Positions 22,001-31,949 of a DNA stretch of 64,000 bases are shown one piece after another (position 1 is the first letter of the stretch; each line of letters opens with the position of its first letter). The notes beneath the pieces were generated by a model. The model saw only the letters and a program-made list of their open reading frames with translations. It was not told the origin of the DNA and did not search any database. Source of the stretch: Rhyacichthys aspro (taxonomy: Eukaryota; Chordata; Actinopteri; Gobiiformes; Rhyacichthyidae). Position numbers and translations under genes: made by a program. The stretch spans positions 17,103,758 through 17,167,757 of the forward strand of contig CM072162.1 in NCBI GenBank assembly GCA_036850595.1. Reading direction: 5' to 3'.

Positions 22001-24009
22001 TAAACATTTATTGTTGACAGTTTGATTTACAAAAATGTGTTGTATTATTACTGATGGGTTCCATTAATACTTGTAGTGACTCAGCTTTTCATCCAGTTCA
22101 GTGAATCCAGCCCATTTTACTGGTGATCAAAAAAGATATTGCCAATTGTTTCACAAAAGCTTTTTTTCCATTGACTGTTATTCTTTCTATTCTATTCTAT
22201 TCATTTGCATTTCTATTGTGAATAAGTGATACCAAAACAATAATAGCCTTACATGGTGTTACCAAAACAGTCAAATGGTAACTCCAAGGGGAAACTAAAG
22301 TCTCAATGGTTAATGAGACGACAATAGAGAGTCATCAGATGGGTGAAAATAAGAATAAGAAAAACAACATTTTCTCCAAAAAGCTTGTTTTGGTGAGAGC
22401 TGGACTCTGGAGATGAACCACATCCTCCTCCTTACTCTGTGCAACACTGCAGTCGACTTTAAGGAGATAGGAGCCGCTTTGAAGTTCAATTGCTGCTCCA
22501 AAAGTAAACTTCAGACACAAAGTCTTCCGTCCTGTGATTATTTGATTGTTGTTTACACAGGGCCAGAAAACAAGTGAGGGGTCATCTCAGCCCACCAAAA
22601 AGAGACCAGATTTGCTCAATCAAAAGGCAACAGCAGGAAACACGTTTCATTTGAATCATTATCTTTATCTGTAATCTATACTATGCAGATACCATGTAGT
22701 GCTTTACACACTTTGTGTGCTACACTCATTTGAAACGTAGATTACCTTCTTTATTTTAAGAAAAACACAGTGCCTCATTGTTTTTGCAAAATGAAAACAC
22801 AGATACAGATGGAGAGGTCAGCCGTGGTTTTGATTCAAGAACTTTAGCAATGAAAAAATACTGGTATATATTTTATTAATCACTCTTTTGTTTTATGGGA
22901 TACCTTTAGGAATCCAGGAATATGTGGAGGCCGTCTCTTTCCAGCACTATATCCGTCATCGCAGCCTTATCAGCCTCGAGGAGATCAACGCCCGATTGGT
23001 GTTTATGAGAACGGAGAAAGCTGATCCAAAGGTAGACTGCACTGTTTTTTATAGCATTAGTTTTAGATAAGGTGCATAATTGTGATGGGTTTTGTTTTTT
23101 GTTTGTTTGTTTGTTTTTTCATTTTTGGAACAACCTCTTAAAAGACAGTGTCAAGGCTAACTGCTTATTACCGTTAACATTATCTCATTATTTGTCATTT
23201 TTAAAGATCTGAAATGGTTCATACCTGAGTGTTATCTTATTGTTATCTTATCTTATTGTACTCAAAAATGCTGAACTCAAAGAGAGACAACAAAGCATTT
23301 AAACCCTAGTCCTGTGTGGATTCTGGGAGATAATGTATAACGTTGAAGAATGTGTTGCTACAAAGAAAAATATAGAAATGGAAAGGTTACTGTTGTACAG
23401 CTATACATTTTGTTTCATCATTGAAGTCAAAACCAGGTTTACTCTTTAATAAAACTTAATTTACCTCCACCTCGTTCTTGAGGGCCATACATTTGGAATC
23501 AAAGGGCTCAAGAAAAACTTGTATATTATATATTTAAAGCCGGACAGCATTTAAACATCGTAAGCCAAGAATTTTCCGACATTAAAGCAACATTCCTAGT
23601 ATAGTCTTAATGATTTCTTGTGACATATCAGGCTCCCGCTGAAGCCGTGCCACTGGGAGCCCAAGTCCTGACCTTTCACGTGACCCCCTCCGATTACCTG
23701 CTCGGCGTGGCGGACCTCACGGGGGAGCTGATGCGCCTGTGCATTAGCAGCGTGGGTAACGGTGACATCGACACGCCCTTTCAGCTGAGTCAGTTCCTGC
23801 GACAGATCCACGACGGCTTCTCCTACATCGGGAACACGGGCCCCTACGAAGTCTCCAAGAAGCTGCACACGCTAAGACAGAGCCTGGGTAAAGTGGAGGA
23901 CGCCTGCTACACTCTGCGCGTCCGCGGCTCGGAAATCCCTAAACACATGCTGGCTGATGTGTTCACGAGCCGGACCACAATAATGGACCCTGAGGAAGGA
24001 GTGGTTTAG
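18990..24009 (+). CDS. tsnax: tsnax (TRAX, translin-associated factor X), complete, 6 exons, 283 aa
   Basis: Catalytic subunit of C3PO, the translin-TRAX endoribonuclease that removes the siRNA passenger strand and processes tRNA 5' leaders. Join: 18990-19005, 19427-19516, 19610-19724, 20455-20585, 22910-23031, 23632-24009. All junctions are GT/AG and the phase closes. An in-frame TAG at 18963 precedes the ATG. Translin-family hallmarks: RDITIESKRTIFLLHR, DGVRQKI, GIQEYVEAVSFQHY, SDYLLGVADLTGELMR and RGSEIPKHMLADVF. The nuclease carboxylates appear as Glu121, Glu124, Asp186 and Glu190, corresponding to human Glu126, Glu129, Asp193 and Glu197. Human TRAX is 290 aa. The basic RKRKH cluster of the human N-terminus is absent, and the loop encoded around the exon 5/6 boundary is diverged. 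Head-to-head with egln1 and upstream of disc1 as in human. TRAX rather than translin is certain from the motifs. Confidence 0.97.
19006..19426 (+). other. tsnax intron 1
   Basis: 421 bp, GT..AG, with nothing else visible. Confidence 0.9.
19427..19516 (+). CDS. tsnax: tsnax coding exon 2
   Basis: 90 nt encoding a diverged N-terminal segment that ends SPVIAAFK (human SPVMLAFK). Acceptor catcag, donor gtagac. Confidence 0.9.
19610..19724 (+). CDS. tsnax: tsnax coding exon 3
   Basis: 115 nt encoding FQRELDTKHDKHERLVKISR and onward to LLHRVT, the first helix of the translin fold. Acceptor ttgaag, donor gtatgt. The preceding intron is only 93 bp. Confidence 0.96.
19725..20454 (+). other. tsnax intron 3
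   Basis: 730 bp, AT-rich, no other feature recognised. Confidence 0.9.
20455..20585 (+). CDS. tsnax: tsnax coding exon 4
   Basis: 131 nt encoding SVPDAEEVLNEADVKLDGVR and onward to FHKAFTP. The acceptor has a poor pyrimidine tract (gtaatgttag), but the frame and the human match fix it. Confidence 0.95.
20586..22909 (+). other. tsnax intron 4
   Basis: 2.3 kb. It contains a short (TTCTA)n run near 22186-22203. No exon or repeat beyond that is recognised. Confidence 0.9.
22910..23031 (+). CDS. tsnax: tsnax coding exon 5
   Basis: 122 nt encoding GIQEYVEAVSFQHYIRHRSL with catalytic Glu121 and Glu124, ending ADPK before donor gtagac. Confidence 0.96.
23032..23631 (+). other. tsnax intron 5
   Basis: 600 bp with a (GTTT)n stretch near 23090-23120 and a TTATC/TTATTG tandem near 23228-23262. 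Otherwise featureless. Confidence 0.9.
23632..24009 (+). CDS. tsnax: tsnax coding exon 6 with stop
   Basis: 378 nt, 125 residues and TAG, holding Asp186 and Glu190 in GVADLTGELMR and the conserved GNGDIDTPFQLSQFLRQ. It is clearly more GC-rich at third positions than the other exons. Confidence 0.97.
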   Translation, partial: APAEAVPLGAQVLTFHVTPSDYLLGVADLTGELMRLCISSVGNGDIDTPFQLSQFLRQIHDGFSYIGNTGPYEVSKKLHTLRQSLGKVEDACYTLRVRGSEIPKHMLADVFTSRTTIMDPEEGVV

Positions 24010-24240
24010 TCCCCACATGCCCCTTAACCTGTTTCGTGCTCTCCTCTATCATTGTTCTGACATTTGTAAATACTTTTAACATGATTTGAAAGCTGTTAGA
24101 TACTTTCATGACATGCTTGACGAATTGTGTTTTGGTTTTTATAAATAAACCACTGTTACTGTAAGTGGGTTGTTTTTCTTTTGATAAATATCTGGTGACT
24201 TCAGTTGTTTTGCATGAATAAAGTTTCCATGCCAAATACA
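24010..24240 (+). terminator. tsnax: tsnax 3' UTR and polyadenylation signals
   Basis: Two AATAAA hexamers lie 135 and 208 bp after the stop, at 24144-24149 and 24217-24222. Either could direct 3' end formation. Confidence 0.75.
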
Positions 24241-25893
24241 CCAAGCTTGCACCGTCTTTGAGCTGCTGTGATAAAGTGTCTGTGTGTTTATTTTATTTTC
24301 CTCCATATGCCCTCCCACTGCTCTATCACTCACAGATAATCTAAGGTAGAACCATTGGTTGCCTGCACTCGCTCCATACTGTTTGGAGGTGGGACATGTG
24401 ACCTTTGTACGTGCATATTCTCTGGCAGGACCCTGGCATAATACTAACAAGCCCTTGCCTTCTCACTGTACCCTCTTTAAACAATCACCTCACCAAGGCC
24501 ACAGTAACGTACATTCAAAATAAAACTGGGAGAAAGCTGAGGAGTCCTGGCACCGATTCCTGTTGTTTCCTCCGTCACCTGGTGTGAGTTACTCCATCCT
24601 GAGCCTCTGAGATGCACTGGCACAATCTGTAATGAGTAACAGGAACCTTTAATCACGTTTCGGGGAATGTTGGGGTTTATGAGGAAGAGGCATTTCCACA
24701 TTTAAGAGAAACAGGATTTTCTGATTGACAAACGTGGAAGCTTTGTATATAAGCTCCATGAGGCAAACCACAAACCACCACCGCAGCAGTTTTGGTTTGA
24801 TTCTGGACACGAGCAGCTGTGCTTTGTAGTAAAGTAGTGTGGCATGAAAGAAATGACAGTTTCATATAATTTAGTTAAATGTGACAACTGTTGTCACGCT
24901 TCCTTTTTCCACAAAACTTAATATAAGAATGCAATGATGTGAGATCTGTTTATATGTGCATTAAGAGGGGTGTCTCAGTGGCTCACCTGATGCACATTCC
25001 ATACACTTAGACGACCTGGGTTTAATTCCAGCTCAGGTCAATTTCCCAATGTCATTCCCCCCTCTCTCTCTCACCCTGTTTCCTTTCTATTACCAAAAAG
25101 TTAAAAATAAATAAATAAAACATAACAAAACCTAAATATTGTCTTTAGCTCATTGCTGTATTATCGTGTACCAATTACGTATGAACATGTATTATCTACC
25201 TTTTCACCTGTTATTATGCACACACCACTGAACTTTTGAACCACGTCTTTTATTATTGCTGCTTAATGACATCTAGTGGCCAATATGAGAACAACCGATG
25301 CTCCACTAGATTGTATATCTACTCATATCTATATCTACTCCTAAATTAAATGATTTGCTGTTGCTACATGTGATTGACATGTTTCCACACTGTGTCACAG
25401 TCTATTGTAGTACTTTCTCTAAATTAAAAATATTAGAATAACAAAGCTGGACATCATACATTTCTGTAGATACAGTGTTAGTGTACAAGGCTTAGTAGCT
25501 AATATTAGAGAGAATATTCTAAGTATGTTATCTGAAAATCTTGATAAAGAATAGCTCCCATTGTTGGTGAGATATCTCTAGTGAACTGGTGATAGGGCAG
25601 ACCATAAACACCATCAAACGCGTAAAGCCTGACATCTAGTGTTGGAGGAATTGCAACTTCTATATCTCACATTTGTTTAATAACATCAGATCAAGGTTTT
25701 TTTTTATTCTGTTGGAAAATATAGTTCATAAAGGCATAAAATGTGTTATTTTATTAATTGATAAAATAACACTTTGATTTAGTACCTCATTTGACTTAAA
25801 AAAGAAGGAATGAAGAAATAAACAAACTTAATGATACAAGAAAGATATTGTCTGCTTCATTACAAGAACTGCACAATAAACTTTTGAACAGAC
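24241..25893. other. intergenic, tsnax to unidentified minus-strand locus
   Basis: AT-rich DNA with one tRNA-derived SINE at 24966-25122. A TTTATT at 25750-25755 gives a minus-strand AATAAA that could end the locus at 25894-26729. Confidence 0.8.
24966..25122 (+). mobile_element. tRNA-derived SINE
   Basis: Pol III promoter boxes are visible: an A box around ctcagtggctcacctg and a B box GGTTTAATTCC (consensus GGTTCRANTCC). They are followed by a pyrimidine-rich body (cccctctctctctc) and an ataaataaataaaa tail. This is the layout of fish tRNA SINEs; the exact family is not assigned. Confidence 0.75.
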
Positions 25894-25992
25894 TTACTGG
25901 AAACTGGGAGGCATGTCTTCTGGAGAGAGAAGAAACCTTTTGGCTTCAAACACAACAGCTCTCATTTTGAGACGATTGATCACATCCCACAC
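25894..25992 (-). CDS. terminal exon D of unidentified locus
   Basis: Acceptor acatttcag; 32 codons then TAA. Reads VWDVINRLKMRAVVFEAKRF and ends SPEDMPPSFQ. A minus-strand AATAAA lies about 140 bp downstream. Confidence 0.4.
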   Translation of the reverse strand: MWDVINRLKMRAVVFEAKRFLLSPEDMPPSFQ

Positions 25993-26069
25993 CTGAAATG
26001 TTAAAGACAGACAGGAATAATATAATGATTTACAATGAGAGGAATACACTGTGAGAATTGTCCTCCTAC

Positions 26070-26127
26070 CAGATTTAGAAGAGGTTTCACCTCCTCATCC
26101 GTGTCCTCAATTTCACAATCCCATTGT
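26070..26127 (-). CDS. exon C of unidentified locus
   Basis: 58 nt, acceptor ttttttag, donor gtagga. Reads QWDCEIEDTDEEVKPLLNL with an acidic centre, in phase with the second half of exon B and with exon D. Confidence 0.45.
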
Positions 26128-26213
26128 CTAAAAAAGATAACAGGTTATTATTACTAATTCTACTTTTTAAATGTTTGTTTTGTTGTTGTTGTTTGGTAAA
26201 CAGAGTAACTCAC

Positions 26214-26409
26214 AAAACTCTGAGGGATTTTTTGCTCTGCTTGAGTAGCAGGTCAGTCATGTCTTCAGCTTTAACCTGGAAGAAGATGGTTTTCCCGCTG
26301 AAGCCTTAACAGTTCAGCCATCAGTGCAAACTGAAGATCTAGCCTTGTAGGATGGCAGATGCCAGCAAATCTGAAGGGCTCTTTCATAAACCGGAGTACA
26401 AAACAATAC
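26214..26409 (-). pseudogene. exon B of unidentified locus, containing the frame break
   Basis: Acceptor tttcatttag, donor gtgagt. One frame is open from the 5' side to about 26300 (KEPFRFAGICHPTRLDLQFA), another from there to the donor (KAEDMTDLLLKQSKKSLRVL). The switch needs a one-base gain or two-base loss. Confidence 0.45.
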
Positions 26410-26540
26410 CTAAATGAAATTGCAGATAAAATAAATATTAAAAAAATACAACTATTTTCCTTTCATAGTCCTCTATAAAACGTAAAGCAAATGTTGAACT
26501 AAATTTGTCATTTGAATAAAAGCAAATTTTGGTCACTTAC

Positions 26541-26729
26541 CCCAATTGGTTTGTAAAGGCCTCTGGTTTCTTTGAGAACATCCATGGTACTTGCTTCTTG
26601 ATTAATGTAAAACTACACAACAAACAAAGTAGCTTCAGGTCAGTAAAAACACAAAATTCAAGAAAGTCTTGAGAGCAGTGCAACACGGTTGAGATCTGGT
26701 CAAAAAATGATGCAGTGACATCAGACATT
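26541..26729 (-). CDS. first recognised exon A of unidentified locus
   Basis: Acceptor ttttttatag directly before AATG; donor gtaagt. 62 codons plus two bases from the ATG at 26728. It may be the start exon or an internal one. Confidence 0.35.
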
Positions 26730-26916
26730 CTATAAAAAATATAAGAAATATAAGAAAATACAGGCCACATTCTAAAGATCTGGGTTAAAGGTCACCCCAT
26801 TGACTTAATGGCAATGATTGTATTCAATGATATAAATATAATTGTATTTATTTAATTTATACGTGTTTATATGTTAGTTGGAGGACACATGTAATTACAC
26901 TGCTTATTAAATTAAT

Positions 26917-27267
26917 CAGTAACGCTTTAGATTACAGACCAGTACCAGGTAAGTACCAGGTAACAACAGGTGTATGTGCCAGGTATTTACTGGGCACAGG
27001 GTGTACTTACTGGATACATGATGTACTTATTTAAAGATACAATTACAATAATGCACAAAGTACATGCTGGAAACAATAACCACACATTGTTGGAGCCAGT
27101 AAGTACATCTTATTACCAGTAAGTACACCCTGTAGGTAATACCTGGTACTTACATGTGTTATTATCCTGTAGGTACCCTATAATTACCAGTAAATACTAT
27201 AATAATTAACCTGTTGTTACCTAGTACTTACCTGGTAAGAATCGATCTGTAATCTAAAGCATTACTG
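26917..27267. mobile_element. 351 bp palindromic MITE
   Basis: The ends are inverted repeats: the left end CAGTAACGCTTTAGATTACAG pairs with the right end, whose complement is the same but for one base (C to T at position 7). Inversion continues inward through accaggtaagtac and taggtaacaacaggt-type words, so most of the element can fold back on itself. No transposase frame and no clear target-site duplication are visible. The superfamily is not assigned. Confidence 0.85.
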
Positions 27268-28236
27268 GAAAAAGAATGAACAAACCAATTTTCTGCGTCC
27301 AATACTAGCTGCATGACACCTGATTGTTGCTGTGTGTGATATATTTAGAATGATGTGGCCTATAATGAGTCAGTCGTAAGTTCAAAAGACCCAAACTTGT
27401 GACCTACAACGGAACAATAAAATACAGTGGAGGCCATTGTTGTAAATAACAGTCTGTAGTCATGAGCTGTCCATTGACTGGCGTTAATCTGATTAGTCTG
27501 GACATTAAGTGCTTCTAATCTTTAATATTAGGCCGGTGATCCAACTACAGCGGAGTCTACGCCTTCTGCCTCACAGCTGTTATCCTCCAGAGGGCTCTAG
27601 TTTTAACTCCACTGACTGAGGGAAAAAAAAACCCAGACTATTTCATCATCACTCGCTGGGAAGATTCAAAAGTTTGGTCCAGGAGATTGGATCTGTAAGA
27701 AAAAGAGGACTTTCAAAACAACAAGAGCAGACTTTGTTAGATCTGTCTCGTTGAAGTCTTTCTAGTCTGAATGCTGCAGTTGTGAGGCGGTCTGAAGGAG
27801 CGTGGACTCAAATTCCTGAACACGTAGGAGCTCCTCACGTTGCTCCAACACGACGCACGGCGCAGACGCGCAGCGAATAACGGATTACACGCCGAGACAT
27901 CGATGAGGAGATTTATAACCCTAGATTGATCACGAGTGGAAGTCAGCTCACTTAAACGTGCTGTTTAGCCTCTTTTGTCCCAATAGGAAGCGGATATCTG
28001 TAACTTAGCACTTGTTAGCGCAGACAAAGATAGGAATCTGCCGCACAACTGGAGCTGCTCGCGTCAGGAAATGTTTATAAAGGACAAAGCCGGCATCACA
28101 AGTTAAAAAAAGAAAGAAAGTGAAGAGCCTGGACACAGATTTTAGGACGGAAATGAGATAAGCGCCACCGTTTTGGCTCTAAAACATGTAAGAAGTCCAC
28201 CGGTGTATTGGGATTAAAGCAGCAGCTCACGGGAAG
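27268..28236 (+). promoter_or_regulatory. disc1: disc1 promoter and 5' UTR region
   Basis: CpG content rises sharply at about 27835-28060 (gcgcagacgcgcagcg). Short upstream ATGs occur, including eight codons then TGA starting at 27902 and ATG-AGA-TAA at 28153. An in-frame TAA at 28189 precedes the disc1 ATG. The transcription start cannot be placed. Confidence 0.5.
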
Positions 28237-28306
28237 ATGTTCACTGGACTCTTAGGTTTGGAGTGCCACAGCAGCTCCCTCCTTCACCGCTGCGAAGTCA
28301 AAGAAG
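28237..28306 (+). CDS. disc1: disc1 coding exon 1
   Basis: ATG with A at -3, then MFTGLLGLECHSSSLLHRCE and VKE, ending one base into a Gly codon; donor gtaaag. In-frame TAA at 28189. It lacks similarity to the human Gly/Pro-rich first exon, but length and phase agree. Confidence 0.8.
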
Positions 28307-31300
28307 GTAAAGTAAACAGCAAATAAAGCACACAATGCTCTTTGAAGGGTTTACAAAAGAGGGAACAGATGCTCGTAGCTTTAGTGATGTCTGTCAGTGA
28401 AGGGTTTGTTAATGGCTAAATATGGTTTGATGCTGTGAGGGAAGAGATCTGTTGACAGCAGAAAGTGAACATATTAAAATATATGAGGTCTGCTTTGGTT
28501 TGATCTCACAGCTGCACTCTCCATGTTGGCACCTCTTAAAGGAGCAGTAGGTAGAATTTGAAAAGTACTTTATGATGCTGGACACATTGCTACTTCCTCC
28601 TGACATATTTCCCTTTGGGCAGAGTCCAGTTTTTTTTTGGTGATGAAAAAAGTACGTAAGGCTATTATAATATTCTCCATTTTCATTTGACTTTTTAAAT
28701 CATTGTTATATAATGTTCTGTCATATGCTGTGACACAAAATTGCCTACACCCTCTTTAATGTTATTATGTGAGTCCCTGAAGTGCAGAATATTAGGGTCA
28801 AATTGTCTTGTATCTGGACTGAAGTCAGAATGTAGTCATTGTGGAGACTGGAGGTATGCTGTTATTGTGATAGAATATTTCACATACTGAAGAGGTGCAG
28901 ATGTAACAGGCTTACATTTGGGGCACACTATAATAACCGGTTTTTAAAAGTACTGCTTTCTTTTTTTTCCTTTCTTTTGTCTGCACATTTGTATTATTAG
29001 CACTTCATCAACATAAGAAAAAGGTGGTAGTTTAGTGCTGTTTCTAATCCACACATTTCACATCAGCTAAGCTCATGCAAAAGAGAAGCCATTTTTGCCC
29101 CTTTGTGAATAAAAACATCTGAACCTGAAGATAACTGGTAATTTATTGTTTTAAATATATCTGTTAATTGAATTGAATTTATTCAATTTTATTTTATTTT
29201 TTTGTATGATTGTATTTTTTTTAAAGTTATTTTTAGACTATAAATAGGGACCATGTAAGCTACCAGCATACATATTACATTGGGGTTATGTCCATTTAAA
29301 TAAATATGTAATTGTGGCCAAACATTACATTTAAACAGTGATAACATCTGAGAAACCAGATAATAATCAATAATCAATAGTGATGATGTTTCTGTTTTTG
29401 TGGTGTCTATCGTCACATTTATTTACTTTGATTGAATTAACTTTGAGTTAGCTAACATTTGTTCAACTATATCACCCTGAGTCAGCCACGTTGGGCCAGT
29501 TACATTCTTATCCTGCACAAAGGGTGTAGAAAATGGATGGAAATAAAATAGTCGTTATGGATTGTTGGAGTGCATCCATTTTGATTTATGACCCCCATGA
29601 GACGCCACAGGAAGTCCTGAGCCGCTGTCGGAGCCCAAGCCTAAGTCCCACCATTTTGTTGGAAGAAAATAGAGTCTGATGTCACACTTTATAATGAAGG
29701 CTCCTGTCATTTCTCGGATCCAGTTGCTGTATCATTGTGTATGTACTTTTTTAAAACTCTGATGACTTTCTCTTCCTCATTTCTCTCGCTGCAGTTAGTC
29801 ACAAGCAGAGAAGTGTTGCACATCTGGAAGCTGCTGACATGCAGATCGGCCGCTCTGTGTGTGTTTGTGTCTGACAGTGCAGAGAGCTTGTTCCTCAAAC
29901 ATTAGTGTTTTTTATGAGATCCTCTGCATTCCTCAGCTCTCAGGCTTAAGCACTTCAATCATATCTAACCAATGGGATTCATTGTTTAACCTAAGGGCTC
30001 TGTTCAGGGCCTCTTTAATCTCCAAAGGTAAATAATCAGGCCTCTTCTGAGCGAGATGTAACTTTTTCTCAGACTTCTGTGGTACTTTTAGTGAACAAAT
30101 TGCAATTTCTCTTGATTGATTTTCAGTTTCCTGTCAATTACTCTACAAAATCAGACAGGAAGCAGCAATAACATTCCTTTAAAGTGCTTCGACCATGATG
30201 TAGATGCCCTGAACATAAATACGGCTGCACACAATGGGCCCTGCGGCATTTCCTTCCCCTTTCACTGTGAAGAGTCCTCTCAGTGTAATCGAAGCATGCC
30301 GCAGATACAGTGACAGCCTTTCTCTTTCACCTCTTTAACTCTGTGAAGTGGACGCTGTATTATAACACGACCACAGCAGATGGTGCACGTCTCTGTTGGT
30401 TACCTTCAGAGAGTGTCAGGTTTCTTAAATTTGCTACAGAACAGTGGCCACGTCTGCACAAAAAACACTAATGGAGGAGAGTGTAACCTGAGCCTTAGTG
30501 CGGTGGTCCCAGCAGACAGAGGGCTTTCACTCAGGGCCATCCACTTACACTTGTTCAGTTTGGATACTACTGTTGAAGACAAAGACAAACCAAGACTAAG
30601 TCACAGTGAACCAAGAAGACAATGACACAAGCAAGACTTTAAGAATGAGACGGGTAATGAATAAGACCAATGCATAAAACACTGGAAAAATCTACAAAAA
30701 CAGTTTTAAAATAGAAACAATAATAGTCTCACCACCAATAATAGACTCATGGTGGGTTTGGACCAAGGAGGGGTTAGGGGTATGACGAGACACAAATCCC
30801 ATGAGACGAGATGGGGTTCATGAAAACCACAATGTTGCCACACAGACAATTTAAAAGTGTGCATCTTTAATACTAATGCTGATATCACCGTTAAAGCTTT
30901 TCACCTTGATGAGAAATCTTATCACGTTTTGATCTTGCGGCACAAGATCTTGTCAAACCCCTTGTTACAAGTGATAAACATGCACTGCTTGTATTTGAAG
31001 TCAATTAAAACTTTATTTCTAGCACAATAGCACATTTAAACAACCACAGTTGATCAAAGTATCGTACAAGCCACACAAATACAAACCCATTAGTGGATAA
31101 AACCGAATATAAATAAATAGATGACAAAAATCAATAAAAGTTATGCAAATAAATTGTAGGTAAAATAAAACAAAGAAGGTGCTGTACGCCAATGGAAAAA
31201 AAAAGTAGATTTTCAGCATTGTTTAAATTCAAAATTATGTCAGATGAAGAATCACAGTCATTTTTAGCTCATTAATCTCTTATATCTTGACTGAACGTGT

Positions 31301-31908
31301 TTCCTCCTGTGTACTCCAGCTGTAGGAACTAATATAACTAAAGGAGCCTCTTACTGGGTTTTGAGTGTTAAATGTCAGTATTTTCTCAAGCTAGACAAAT
31401 AAAAGGCACTTTTTTGTCAAAACCAATGCGCTACTGAAATTATAGTTATGACTCATGTGCTCCATTTTAAAATCCACAAACACCAGACCGATTAGAGACT
31501 GAGTTCTCTGGTCCCTAAACAAGGACACAGCTACAACTCTGCTCGATACAATGGCTGTACTCTTTTAAGTGATGTCTGTCTTCCTCTCTGGTCACATGGT
31601 TTAGGTCTGACGTCACGGAGGTCACAGGAGTGAAGCAACGGGCCGCGGTGGTAGCTTTGTTTTGGTCATGGTTTGTTCAGCGTTCGCATTCCAGTCTAAA
31701 ACATATGGCTATAATCACAGCAGCTAAAAACAATCAATAAATCAAATGCACTTTTTTAAAAATGCTCAACACATATTTGGGTACTGTGGGAAAAACACAT
31801 TCCTGATATGTTTAGAGGTTTACAAAGTACTTTTTAGAGGCCTTTACATTGACACTTGTATAAAAGCTCCCACTGTTTTATTACAAAAGTGTGACAGTGT
31901 CTCTCGTG

Positions 31909-31949
<41 letters not shown>

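Larger units (their letters stand above)
25894..26729 (-). pseudogene. unidentified multi-exon coding locus with a frame break
   Basis: Four GT/AG-bounded blocks on the minus strand read as protein. A (26729-26541) starts with an ATG at 26728, MSDVTASFFDQIS; it has an alternative acceptor at 26612 (FYINQEASTMDVLKE). B (26409-26214) starts YCFVLRFMKEPFRFAG. C (26127-26070) is QWDCEIEDTDEEVKPLLNL. D (25992-25894) is VWDVINRLKMRAVVFEA, ending PPSFQ and TAA. A joins B and B joins C/D in phase only if a frame shift is accepted within B: the first half ends in ...LQFALMAEL, the second half (GFSGKTIFFQVKAEDM) is in another frame. I do not recognise the protein family. It could be a decaying gene, an assembly indel in a live gene, or an unusual splice form. 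The terminal TAA of D overlaps a good donor (gtaagt at 25897), so more exons could follow. It lies between tsnax and disc1, antisense to both. Confidence 0.45.

Noticed and set aside
24966..25040. possible tRNA gene
   Set aside because: The boxes belong to a SINE followed by a pyrimidine body and A-rich tail.
30730..30960. acgagac/gagacgag and cttgcggcacaagatctt words suggesting an interspersed repeat
   Set aside because: Ends and class could not be defined, so it is not listed as a feature.
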